A stretch of 64,000 bases of DNA from Nocardia farcinica (lineage in GTDB: Bacteria; Actinomycetota; Actinomycetes; Mycobacteriales; Mycobacteriaceae), in assembly GCF_001182745.1 (NCBI RefSeq), contig NZ_LN868938.1, positions 1,674,001 to 1,738,000 on the forward strand, read 5' to 3'. The position numbers and the translations under genes were made by a program. The notes under the pieces were generated by a model. The model was given only the letters and a program-made list of their open reading frames with translations, was not told the DNA's origin and ran no database searches. This document shows, one piece after another, positions 1 through 8,083 of this stretch (positions within the stretch are counted from its first letter, which is position 1; each line of letters opens with the position of its first letter).

Positions 1-1014
1 TGGTCGAACCACGAGAACACCGCGGTCATCCGCTTCAACGCCGACATCACCCGCGAGGAGATCGACATCCAGCGCGCCATGCTGGTGAACACCGATCCGC
101 CCGCGCACGACAAGCTGCGCCGCATCATCTCCCGCGGCTTCACCCCGCGCGCGGTGCAGTCGCTGCGCGACGCCCTGCACGAGCGAGCCGAGCGGATCGT
201 GCACGAGGCCAAGAAGACCGGCGGCGGTGACTTCGTGCAGCAGGTGGCCTGTGAGCTGCCGTTGCAGGCGATCGCCGAACTGCTCGGCGTGCCGCAGGCC
301 GACCGCGGCAAGCTCTTCGACTGGTCGAACCAGATGATGGGCTACGACGATCCCGATTTCGACGGCAACCACAAGGTCGCCACCGCCGAGATCATGGGGT
401 ACTCCTGGAACCTGGCCGAGGAGCGGCGCAAGTGCCCGGCCGACGACATCGTCAGCCAGCTGGTCACCGCCGACATCGAGGGCGAGTCGCTGGGGTCGGA
501 CGAGTTCGCCTGGTTCGTCATCCTGCTGGCCGTGGCGGGCAACGAGACCACCCGCAACGCCACCACCCACGGCATGAAGGCCTTCGTCGACTTCCCCGAG
601 CAGTGGGAGCTGTACAAGGCCGAGCGCCCGCGCACCGCGCCCGACGAGATCGTGCGCTGGGCCACGCCGGTGGTCGCCTTCCAGCGCACCGCCCTGCAGG
701 ACACCGAACTCGGCGGACAGGCGATCAAGAAGGGCCAGCGGGTCGGCTTGTTCTACGCGTCGGCCAACTTCGACGAAGACCACTTCACCGACCCGTACAC
801 CTTCGACATCACCCGCAACCCGAACCCGCACGTCGGCTTCGGCGGCACCGGCACGCACTACTGCGTCGGCGCGAATCTGGCCCGGTTGCAGCTGGACCTG
901 ATCTTCAACGCGATCGCCGACGTGATGCCGAACCTGCGCCAGGTGAGCGAACCGGTGCGGCTGCGCTCGGGGTGGCTCAACGGCATCAAGAGCTGGCAGG
1001 TCGCCTACCAGTGA
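1..1014 (+). CDS. cyp125: Steroid C26-monooxygenase, cytochrome P450 CYP125 family (5' partial)
   Basis: The reading frame is open from base 1, so the N-terminus lies outside the window. The I-helix motif AGNETTRNATTHG and the haem-ligand loop FGGTGTHYCVGANLAR (Cys at about base 862) are intact. The C-terminus ends in LRSGWLNGIKSWQVAYQ, which from memory is close to the CYP125A1 C-terminus of Mycobacterium tuberculosis. CYP125 enzymes oxidise the terminal methyl of the cholesterol side chain to alcohol, aldehyde and acid, starting side-chain degradation in the cytoplasm. CYP124 and CYP142 are related alternatives, but the C-terminal third fits CYP125 best. A TetR gene begins 7 bp downstream. 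A FadD17-like ligase at 16-18 kb fits the same steroid theme. Confidence 0.85.
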   Translation, partial: WSNHENTAVIRFNADITREEIDIQRAMLVNTDPPAHDKLRRIISRGFTPRAVQSLRDALHERAERIVHEAKKTGGGDFVQQVACELPLQAIAELLGVPQADRGKLFDWSNQMMGYDDPDFDGNHKVATAEIMGYSWNLAEERRKCPADDIVSQLVTADIEGESLGSDEFAWFVILLAVAGNETTRNATTHGMKAFVDFPEQWELYKAERPRTAPDEIVRWATPVVAFQRTALQDTELGGQAIKKGQRVGLFYASANFDEDHFTDPYTFDITRNPNPHVGFGGTGTHYCVGANLARLQLDLIFNAIADVMPNLRQVSEPVRLRSGWLNGIKSWQVAYQ

Positions 1015-1021
1015 GCCGATC

Positions 1022-1732
1022 GTGACCGGGCGGCGCGGCCGGGTGCCCGCGGTGGCCGCCGCCGACATCCGGCGCGCGGCCAGGGCGCTGCTGGTGGCGC
1101 AGGGGCCGGAGGCGATGACGCTGCGGGCGATCGCCCGCGACCTCGGCGTCACCGCCCCCGCCCTCTACCGGCACTACGCCTCGCACGAGGAGCTCGCCGA
1201 CGCGCTGCGCGCGGACATCTGCCTCGACCTCGCCGACGAGCTGGCCGTCGAGGCGGCGGCGGCGACCGAGGACGGCCTGCTGCAACTGATCGCGATCTGC
1301 CGCGGTTTCCGGCGCTGGGCACTGGCGCACGCGCACGAGTTCACCCTGGTGTTCGCCTCGCCGAACCGGGTGCACACCGCGGGTCTGCGCCGGTTCGAGG
1401 AACCGTTCGGCCGGGTGTTCCTCGCCGCGGCGGGACGCCTGCTGACCACCTACGAGCTGGCGCTGCCGCCGACCGACACCATTCCGCCCGCGTTGCGCGC
1501 GGACCTGATCGGCTACCAGAACGACCTGCTGGCCATGCTCGCCGAAGCCGGTCAGAAGTTCCCGGCCGAGAAGCTGGATCTGGGCGTGACCTACCTGATG
1601 ATCACGCTGTGGGCGCGGCTGTACGGGCACGTCACCCTCGAGGTGTTCGGCAACTACCCGCTGCCGGTCCGCGACCCCGAAGCGCTGTTCGACACGGTGC
1701 TGGCGGAGCTGGCCCGCGGCATCGGCGTATGA
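1022..1732 (+). CDS. TetR/AcrR family transcriptional regulator with WHG-type C-terminal domain
   Basis: 236 aa from a GTG start that follows the P450 stop by 7 bp, so the two are probably cotranscribed. Residues 15-60 form a TetR helix-turn-helix (IARDLGVTAPALYRHYASHEEL). The C-terminal ligand domain, with RGFRRWALAHAHEFTLVF and a late LWARLYGHVTLEVFG segment, resembles the WHG/TetR_C_13 group. The ligand is unknown. Its position suggests control of the P450 or of genes upstream of the window. The TetR fold is clear; the target is inference. Confidence 0.8.
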   Translation: MTGRRGRVPAVAAADIRRAARALLVAQGPEAMTLRAIARDLGVTAPALYRHYASHEELADALRADICLDLADELAVEAAAATEDGLLQLIAICRGFRRWALAHAHEFTLVFASPNRVHTAGLRRFEEPFGRVFLAAAGRLLTTYELALPPTDTIPPALRADLIGYQNDLLAMLAEAGQKFPAEKLDLGVTYLMITLWARLYGHVTLEVFGNYPLPVRDPEALFDTVLAELARGIGV

Positions 1733-1754
1733 CCGGGCGATCGGCACCGGGCGC

Positions 1755-3572
1755 TCAGCGATCGAACGAGGCGACCCCGACCGGACCGACCCCGATGCAC
1801 AGGCCGAGCCCCGGTGTGAAGGCGCCGACCCGCAACGCGGTGCCGCCGCCGATCACCCGCACGTAGACGGTGTGCACCCCGGCGCGCACCGGGACCACGA
1901 CCGGCTCGCCGTCGCCGAGGGCGACGGTGATGCGGCCGTCGCGGTCGGCGAGGTAGTTGAGCTGGGCGGTCCACTTGTTCTCGATCATCGGACCGTCCAG
2001 CGGCAGATCCACCGGGGTCGGCCCGGCCACGCGGTGGTCGCAGCCCGGTTCGGGGCCGGGCAGGATGTGCCGGTTCCACCAGACCACCGCGTCGACGATG
2101 TGCCCGTCGTCGGTGATCATGCGCAGCCGCGGTGTCGAGTCGGCGAAGGCGTCCTCGCCTGCGATCGGCGCGAAGACCTGACCGGTGAGATTCTGCGGAT
2201 AGGCGACCGGCGCCAGCACCTCCCAGGGCACCTCCTGCTCGAGCAGCGGCGCGTCCTGCCGCGGTAGTTCGGCGGCCACGGTCGGCAGGTAGGTCCGGGT
2301 GCGGTTGGTCCACCACGAGTCCGCGTAGGTCAGCGTCGAGACCAGGCTGCCGGCCACGAACGCCGCGGTCAGCGCGAAGGCCGGACGGCGGAACGGGACC
2401 GGGCCGCCACGACGGGCGGGGGCACGGCACACCAGGGCCGCGGCGACGGTGAGCACCACGGCGACATCGGCGAGGTAGCGCAGCGACTGCATGATCTCGG
2501 TGGCGGTGTGCGGGCCGCTGCGCAGCAGGGCCAGCGGCAACTGTGCCAGCACCACGTAACCGATCGCCGCCGCCAGCACCGGCAGCACGTGCCTGCGCCG
2601 GGCGAGCACGAACGCCACCGCGAGACCGGCGAGCACCCAGCAGGCCGCGACCACCCAGCCGGGCGGCGCAGCCCACGGGGTGGCTGGCACCCAGCGCTCC
2701 CACCGCCACGGTCCGCCGAACAGCGCGGGCACCACGCCGCGACCGGTGGCGCTGCGCACCAATTCGCCGACGTCGTGCCGGTCGTGGGGTTCGCTCGTCA
2801 GGTCGACGACGCTCAGATACACCGCCGCCCAGCCGGCCAGCACCACCGCCGACCCCAGCCACAGCACCCGACCACGGCGCGCCACCGTGCGCACCGGCCG
2901 CGGGATCCCCCGCACGTGCAGCGCCAGCGCCGCCGCCGCGAACGCGGTGAACGGCACCACCACCGACTTCTCGAAGAACGACAGGGCCACGACGAGCACC
3001 GCGATCCCCGACCAGGCGAAGCGGATCCGCCCGGTGCGCACCAGCCGGACCGCGTCGGCGATCAGCCAGGCCAGCGCGATCTGCAGCGGCAACGCGTTGA
3101 GCGCGGCCGCCCACCACACGAACGCGGGCAGCGTGAGCGGGCAGAACAGGTAGAACGCCAACGGGATCAACACCACCGGCCGTCGGCCGAGCAACACCAG
3201 CAGCATGCGCAGCACGGCCAGCGAAGCCGCCAGTTGCAGCACCACCATCGTCAGCACCGGGCCCGCCCAGACCAGCGGCGCGGCGCGGGTGAGCACCCAG
3301 GCGGTGGCGAACGCCAGCGGCATGAAGTGACCGTCGTGGTCGTGCAGCAGCAGGTCCGCCGAGAACAGGTCGTAGCGGCCCGCGCGGCCGACCAGGATCA
3401 GGTCGTCCCAGTAGAAGTAGCCGCGCGCGGCGATCCAGCCGCGCAGCGCCAGTTGCGCCAGGATCAACGCCAGCGCCGTCAGCAGCACCGCCCGGCGCAG
3501 GGACCGGCGGCGCGGCGTGGGAGCGGGCGCGGCGGGCGCGGCACGGTCGAGCGTGCGGACGCCCTCGACCAT
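1755..3572 (-). CDS. Polytopic membrane protein, GT-C glycosyltransferase-like
   Basis: 605 aa. A short basic N-terminus (PRRRSLRR) precedes the first membrane helix (about residues 28-48). An extracytoplasmic loop with acidic and His residues follows (YFYWDDLILVGRAG, then LLLHDHDGHFMP). About ten further hydrophobic segments reach residue 420, then a soluble C-terminal domain of about 170 aa. An acidic motif in the first outer loop and many membrane spans is the layout of GT-C enzymes that use polyprenyl-phosphate sugars in actinobacterial envelope synthesis. No specific family is recognised, so substrate and reaction are unknown. It is convergent with the TetR gene. Confidence 0.6.
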   Translation of the reverse strand: MVEGVRTLDRAAPAAPAPTPRRRSLRRAVLLTALALILAQLALRGWIAARGYFYWDDLILVGRAGRYDLFSADLLLHDHDGHFMPLAFATAWVLTRAAPLVWAGPVLTMVVLQLAASLAVLRMLLVLLGRRPVVLIPLAFYLFCPLTLPAFVWWAAALNALPLQIALAWLIADAVRLVRTGRIRFAWSGIAVLVVALSFFEKSVVVPFTAFAAAALALHVRGIPRPVRTVARRGRVLWLGSAVVLAGWAAVYLSVVDLTSEPHDRHDVGELVRSATGRGVVPALFGGPWRWERWVPATPWAAPPGWVVAACWVLAGLAVAFVLARRRHVLPVLAAAIGYVVLAQLPLALLRSGPHTATEIMQSLRYLADVAVVLTVAAALVCRAPARRGGPVPFRRPAFALTAAFVAGSLVSTLTYADSWWTNRTRTYLPTVAAELPRQDAPLLEQEVPWEVLAPVAYPQNLTGQVFAPIAGEDAFADSTPRLRMITDDGHIVDAVVWWNRHILPGPEPGCDHRVAGPTPVDLPLDGPMIENKWTAQLNYLADRDGRITVALGDGEPVVVPVRAGVHTVYVRVIGGGTALRVGAFTPGLGLCIGVGPVGVASFDR

Positions 3573-3683
3573 GCCTGCTCCTCGCCGTTCCGCCGAACCT
3601 CTCCGATCGCCCGGCGGTCCACCGGACGATCCGCGTGCAGGTTCCCAGTCTGCCCGACCGTGCCGCGCACCCCCGGACGCCGG

Positions 3684-3706
3684 GGTGACCGCTGTAGCGG
3701 ATCACC
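3684..3706. promoter_or_regulatory. Imperfect inverted repeat upstream of the membrane-protein gene
   Basis: GGTGA-c-CGCT-gt-AGCG-ga-TCACC, an interrupted dyad in the 238-bp gap (3573-3810) between the membrane-protein gene and the decayed MFS gene. It could be an operator for the leftward gene. Nothing else recognisable was seen in this gap. Confidence 0.3.
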
Positions 3707-3810
3707 ACCCGCACCGATGCCCGATTGTCGGGTGTACCGTTGTCGGCCCTGGTCGAAGGGGCGGCGCACGGTAGGTTGGCCGAGCAGGCCAGTTCGGGGG
3801 AATCGAGAAC

Positions 3811-4710
3811 ATGATCCGGTCGCCGGCGATGATGCTCCTCGCCGAACAGGCCGACGACCACAGCACGAAGAACCCCGCCCGGGTGTACGCCACCCTCGAC
3901 GCCGCGCGCATGACCGGCATGCTCGCCGGCCCGGTGGTCGGCGGTGTCGCGGTCGGGTCGGTCGGCTTCGCGGCGACGATGGCGCTCGACGCGATGTCCA
4001 GCATCGTCCTGGTGGTGTCGATGGCCGCACTCGGCCTACGGCGCTTCCCGCCCGAGCATCCGGCGACGGGTCGACCCGGTTGGTGGCGGCACGTCGTGGA
4101 GGCGCCCGCCCTGCTGGCCGCGAATCGGGTCGTTCGGGCGGCGATGGGCGTCCTGGCCGCGGCGATCGTGTTCACCGCCGTCTTCACCGTGGCGGAAGTC
4201 TTCTACGTGCGCGCAACCCTGTCCGCGACACCGCTGGAATACGGGCTGGTGACGACCCCGTTCGTCGCCGGACGGCTGCTGACGTCGGTGTGGCCTGCGC
4301 CGAAGATCGCGCCGCAGCACCAACGCCGCACTCTGGTCGCGGCCGGACTGCTCATGGGCGCGGGCCTGGCCGGCGCCGGCCTGTCCGGATCGCTCCTCGG
4401 CGCGGCGATCGGGTTCGCCGCCGCGGGCGTGGCGAACTCGCTCCAGGTCTCGGCCATCACGGTGCTCATCGCGACGCACGTGCCGCCCGCGGTGAAAGGC
4501 CGCGCGTTCGCCGCGATGGGCTCGGTCAACAACGCGGCGACGATGCTCGGCACGCTGCTCGGCGCGCCGGCGGTCGCCGCCGTCGGTGCGGGTGGGGCAT
4601 TGGTCCTTGCCGGCGCAGGCACCGCGGCGGCGACGGCGGCGGCAGCTCCGGTGCTGCTGGTCCGCGGCCGCGAACAGCCCGAGGATGGCGTCGACAGGAC
4701 GCCGTCGACA
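3811..4710 (+). pseudogene. Decayed MFS transporter, N-terminus missing and original stop lost
   Basis: The frame opens with MIRSPAMMLLAEQADD and GMLAGPVVGGVAVG, which matches the loop and fifth helix of drug-exporter-type MFS proteins. The first four helices are therefore absent. About eight helices follow up to LLVRGREQPED near base 4690. The frame has no stop there. It runs on to 5181 through the antisense of the lipoprotein gene, giving low-complexity sequence unlike any MFS tail. Loss of both ends argues for a pseudogene. A four-helix-short carrier would not be expected to transport. Confidence 0.7.
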
Positions 4711-4773
4711 CGCCGGCCTGGGTGGGCGGGTGGGCCCCGGAACGGCGCCCCGCCGCCGAACTCGGCGGCGGTG

Positions 4774-5112
4774 TCAGCCTCCGGTCAGGCCGGTGTTGAC
4801 CTTCACGACGACCTGGTCGGCGGTCACCTCCTGCACCGCGACGTCGAGACCTTCGGCGGGGCGGGTCTCGCCCATCGGCACGGTCACCTGCTGACCGGCG
4901 ATCTTCAACGTGACCAGGTTGCCGTCGACGGCCACCAGTTGCGCGTCGACGCCCAGGACACTCACCTGGGCGTCGACCCCGCGGGTGAAGGTGATGGTGC
5001 AGCCGCCGACGTTGCAGTCGGCGGTGGAGCCCGGTCCCTCGGCGGTGCAGGCGGCACCGAGCGGGACGAGCAGGGCGAACAGGGACAGGGCGATCAGCCG
5101 GCGAGGACGCAC
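4774..5112 (-). CDS. Small secreted lipoprotein
   Basis: 112 aa. Signal peptide MRPRRLIALSLFALLVPLGAAC ends in a lipobox (LGAAC) with Cys22 as the predicted lipidated residue. The mature part has a Cys pair (ADCNVGGCTITF) and then beta-rich sequence with repeated valines. It should be anchored on the outer face of the cytoplasmic membrane. It is divergent from the M20 peptidase, with starts 65 bp apart. No family is recognised. Confidence 0.75.
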   Translation of the reverse strand: MRPRRLIALSLFALLVPLGAACTAEGPGSTADCNVGGCTITFTRGVDAQVSVLGVDAQLVAVDGNLVTLKIAGQQVTVPMGETRPAEGLDVAVQEVTADQVVVKVNTGLTGG

Positions 5113-5177
5113 TGCGCCAGTGTAGAAGGGATACGGACCTTTCGGACACCTCCCGGTGGAACTCCCCCGGACGTGGG

Positions 5178-6329
5178 ATGATCCGGAGCGTGGACGGCGA
5201 GCACGACACCCTCGTGCGGGCGGGCGAAGCCCTGCCGGACATGGTGGCGCGCCTGGCCGACCTCGTGGGCTGCGAATCCCCCTCGGACTCCCCCGCCGAC
5301 CTGCGCCGGTGCGCCGACCTCCTGGTGTCCTGGCTCGCGCCGTTGCTCCCGCACCGCGTCGAGGTGCTCGAACGCGACGGCCTGCCGCACGTCCTCGCCG
5401 CCGCCGCGCACCCGACCGTGCTGCTGCTCGGCCATTTCGACACCGTGTGGCCGCTGGGCACCCTCACCGACTGGCCGTTCACGGTGCGCGACGGAATCGC
5501 GCGCGGGCCGGGCGTTTTCGACATGAAGGCGGGCATCGTCCAGCTGGTCACCGCACTCGCCCTGCACGGCGACCCCGGCCGGGTGAGCGTGCTGCTCACC
5601 GGCGACGAGGAGATCGGCTCCCGCAGCGCGTGGACGCTCATCGAGGAGCAGTCCCGGCGCGCCGGGGCGGTCCTGGTCTGCGAACCCGCCGCCGACGGTG
5701 GGGCCGTGAAGGTCGGCCGCAAGGGAATCGCCAACTACGACATCGAGATCCGCGGCCGCGCCGCCCACGCGGGCCTGGAACCCGAACGCGGCATCAACGC
5801 CGGAGTCGAACTGGCGCACCAGATCCTGGCGCTCACGGCACTGGCGGACCGGGACACCACCGTGACCCCGACCGTGCTGTCGGCGGGCACCACCGGCAAC
5901 ACCGTGCCCGAACGCGCGCACTGCCACGTCGACGTGCGGTCCTGGACGACCGCCGCCATGGCAGACGTCGACCGCGCCCTCACCGGCCTGCGCCCCCGCC
6001 TGCCCGGCGCCGAGGTCGTCGTCACCGGCGGTATCGACCGGCTCCCGTTCGAGGAACGCGCGGCCGCGGGCCTCCTCGCCCACGCCGAGGCGGCCGCCGA
6101 CGAACTCGGGCTCGGCCCGCTCGCCACCGCCACCGCGGGCGGCGTCTCCGACGGCAACATCAGCGCCGCCGCCGGCGTCCCCACCCTCGACGGCCTCGGC
6201 GCGATCGGCGGCTACCCCCACGCCCGCGACGAACACGTGCAGGTGCCCACCATGCCCCGCCAAACGGCCCTGCTCACAGAGTTGCTGGCACGGTTGGCAC
6301 AGCGGCGCCCCGGTCGTCTCGAGCCGTAG
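5178..6329 (+). CDS. M20 family metallopeptidase, carboxypeptidase G2-like
   Basis: 383 aa, normal length for a two-domain M20 peptidase. Metal and catalytic motifs appear in order: GHFDTVWP (His and catalytic Asp), FDMKAG (bridging Asp), TGDEEIGS (general base Glu), CEPAADGG, then the lid-domain AAHAG and a late GGVSDGN. A closing His appears in GYPHARDEH. Family members cleave C-terminal glutamate or similar residues from peptides or N-acyl amino acids in the cytoplasm. The ATG at 5178 follows GTGGG. A GTG at 5190 is an alternative start. Substrate not predictable. Confidence 0.85.
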   Translation: MIRSVDGEHDTLVRAGEALPDMVARLADLVGCESPSDSPADLRRCADLLVSWLAPLLPHRVEVLERDGLPHVLAAAAHPTVLLLGHFDTVWPLGTLTDWPFTVRDGIARGPGVFDMKAGIVQLVTALALHGDPGRVSVLLTGDEEIGSRSAWTLIEEQSRRAGAVLVCEPAADGGAVKVGRKGIANYDIEIRGRAAHAGLEPERGINAGVELAHQILALTALADRDTTVTPTVLSAGTTGNTVPERAHCHVDVRSWTTAAMADVDRALTGLRPRLPGAEVVVTGGIDRLPFEERAAAGLLAHAEAAADELGLGPLATATAGGVSDGNISAAAGVPTLDGLGAIGGYPHARDEHVQVPTMPRQTALLTELLARLAQRRPGRLEP

Positions 6330-6466
6330 TGACAGCACCACCGCGGCCTCGCCGTCCACCGGACGAGCCCGCGACCGCACCGGCCGGGGTGCGCCGGGAC
6401 GGCGGCGGGATTCTCGACGGACGGGCGGTGGCGCCGGCGGTATTGTGCGGGTGGGAGGAGGTCGTC

Positions 6467-8068
6467 GTGCGGTTGCCGGGTGCTGGGGATGTCTTCGCCG
6501 GGTATCGGATCGTGCGTCGGCTCGGGGCGGGCGGGATGGGAACGGTGTATCTGGCCGAGCATCCTCGGCTGCCGCGGCGGGACGCGGTGAAGGTGCTGGA
6601 TCCGGAGTTGGCGGCCGATCCCGGGTATCGCGCGAGGTTCGAGCGGGAGGCCGAGCTGGCGGCGCGGCTGGAGCACCCCAACGTGGTGGCCGTCTACGAC
6701 CGGGGGCGCGAGGGCGAGTTCCTGTGGATCGCCATGCGTTATGTCGACGGGGTGGATGCGGGCGAGCTGGTCGCCGCCGAACCGGCCGGGTTGCCCGCCG
6801 AGCGGGCCGTGGGGATCGTCGCCGCGGCGGCACGCGGGCTCGACGCCGCGCACCGGCGCGGGTTGCTGCACCGTGACGTCAAACCCGCGAACATCCTCGT
6901 CTCCACCGACGACGACGGCGCGGACGTCGTGCGCCTCACCGATTTCGGCATCGCCCGATCGCTCGACGCCGCGGCGACCACCTCCGGCTCGGTACTGGCC
7001 AGCTTCGCCTACGCGGCGCCGGAGACGTTCGCCGGTGGCCCGCTCGACGCCCGCACCGACGTCTACGCGCTCGGTTGCACGCTCTACGAAATGCTCACCG
7101 GCGCTGTGCCGTTCGCGCGGCGCTCGCCCGCCGCCGCCATGCAGGCCCACCTGTACGAGCCGCCGCCACGCCCGTCGGCCACGCATCCGGCGCTCGCCGC
7201 GTTCGACCCGGTGATCGCCCGGGCGCTGGCGAAGGTACCGGCGCACCGGTACGGGAGTTGTGGCGAGCTCGCGCGGGCGGCGACGGCGGCGCTGGCGGCG
7301 AACACCCCGCACCGTTCGGCACCCCACCGGATGGCGCCTCCCCCGCCGTCGGCGACGACCGGACCGGCCGGCGGTCCCGGTGTCACCCCGGCGGACCTCT
7401 CCCCCGCCCCGCACCCCACCGCCTCGGCGCAACCTCGAACACCGTCGGAACCGGGCATTGCCGGGCCGGCCGGACCACCCCGTTCCGCTCGGCTGCTGCT
7501 GATCGCCACCACGGTGGCGGCGCTCGTCGTGGCCGCGGCGGTAGCGGCCGTCCTGGTCCGCGGGAACAGCACCGCAGGCACGCCGGTCGCGACCCCGTCA
7601 CCGGCGACCATCACGACGCCACCGACCACCACGACGCCGACCATCACCACCTCCGCGTGGGGTCCCGCCGCCTACATCGTGGCCGCGTTCCCCGATCTGC
7701 TGCCGTCCGAGCCGACGGGCACCGGCTACCAGGGCATGCGCTGCGCCCGCAACGACGACGAGGGTTCGTGGCTGCACTGCCCGGCCACCACCGACGACGG
7801 TATCAACGTCAACATCCGATGCGACCCGTCGCGGGCGCCGGTGACCTACCGCTCGGACACGCTCGGCCTCACCGACATCCACGAGGAACCCTGGACGCGG
7901 CCCTCCGGGAGCGGCACGATCCGGTGGGCGACCGACGACACCGCCGGGTTCGGACTGCTCGATGTGGCGTTCGACGACCCCGATCGCCACTTCTGCCTGG
8001 TCTCGGCCAGCGGCGGCAGCGGCGGGCAGGATGTGTACGACCGATGGTGGCGCTCGGCGCCGCTCTGA
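6467..8068 (+). CDS. Membrane serine/threonine protein kinase with C-terminal ectodomain (tandem copy 1)
   Basis: Start chosen at GTG 6467, 6 bp after GGAGGAG; the upstream part of the open frame is only the M20 gene read in another frame. 533 aa. PknB-type kinase domain residues 12-270: GAGGMGTVYLA loop, invariant Lys in AVKVL, HRDVKPANIL catalytic loop, DFGIARS. The APE segment is preceded by SVLASFAYA rather than the usual GTxxYMA. A Pro/Thr-rich linker leads to one membrane helix (about 345-367). The roughly 160-aa extracytoplasmic domain contains the motif GTGYQGMRC. It is probably a one-component signal receptor. The second copy starts 15 bp downstream. Confidence 0.88.
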   Translation: MRLPGAGDVFAGYRIVRRLGAGGMGTVYLAEHPRLPRRDAVKVLDPELAADPGYRARFEREAELAARLEHPNVVAVYDRGREGEFLWIAMRYVDGVDAGELVAAEPAGLPAERAVGIVAAAARGLDAAHRRGLLHRDVKPANILVSTDDDGADVVRLTDFGIARSLDAAATTSGSVLASFAYAAPETFAGGPLDARTDVYALGCTLYEMLTGAVPFARRSPAAAMQAHLYEPPPRPSATHPALAAFDPVIARALAKVPAHRYGSCGELARAATAALAANTPHRSAPHRMAPPPPSATTGPAGGPGVTPADLSPAPHPTASAQPRTPSEPGIAGPAGPPRSARLLLIATTVAALVVAAAVAAVLVRGNSTAGTPVATPSPATITTPPTTTTPTITTSAWGPAAYIVAAFPDLLPSEPTGTGYQGMRCARNDDEGSWLHCPATTDDGINVNIRCDPSRAPVTYRSDTLGLTDIHEEPWTRPSGSGTIRWATDDTAGFGLLDVAFDDPDRHFCLVSASGGSGGQDVYDRWWRSAPL

Positions 8069-8083
8069 GAAGGAGAGCCGGAC

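Noticed and set aside
1654..3861. 735-aa leftward frame over the membrane-protein gene
   Set aside because: Arg/Gly-rich shadow of the hydrophobic 605-aa frame, which has the expected membrane helices.
2508..4799. 763-aa rightward frame
   Set aside because: His/Gln/Arg-rich low-complexity translation of the opposite strand of the membrane-protein gene; no domain or ribosome site.
5156..6466. N-terminal extension of kinase 1 (about 437 codons)
   Set aside because: It is the M20 peptidase region in another frame, Arg/Gly/Pro-rich with no similarity; a clear ribosome site precedes GTG 6467.
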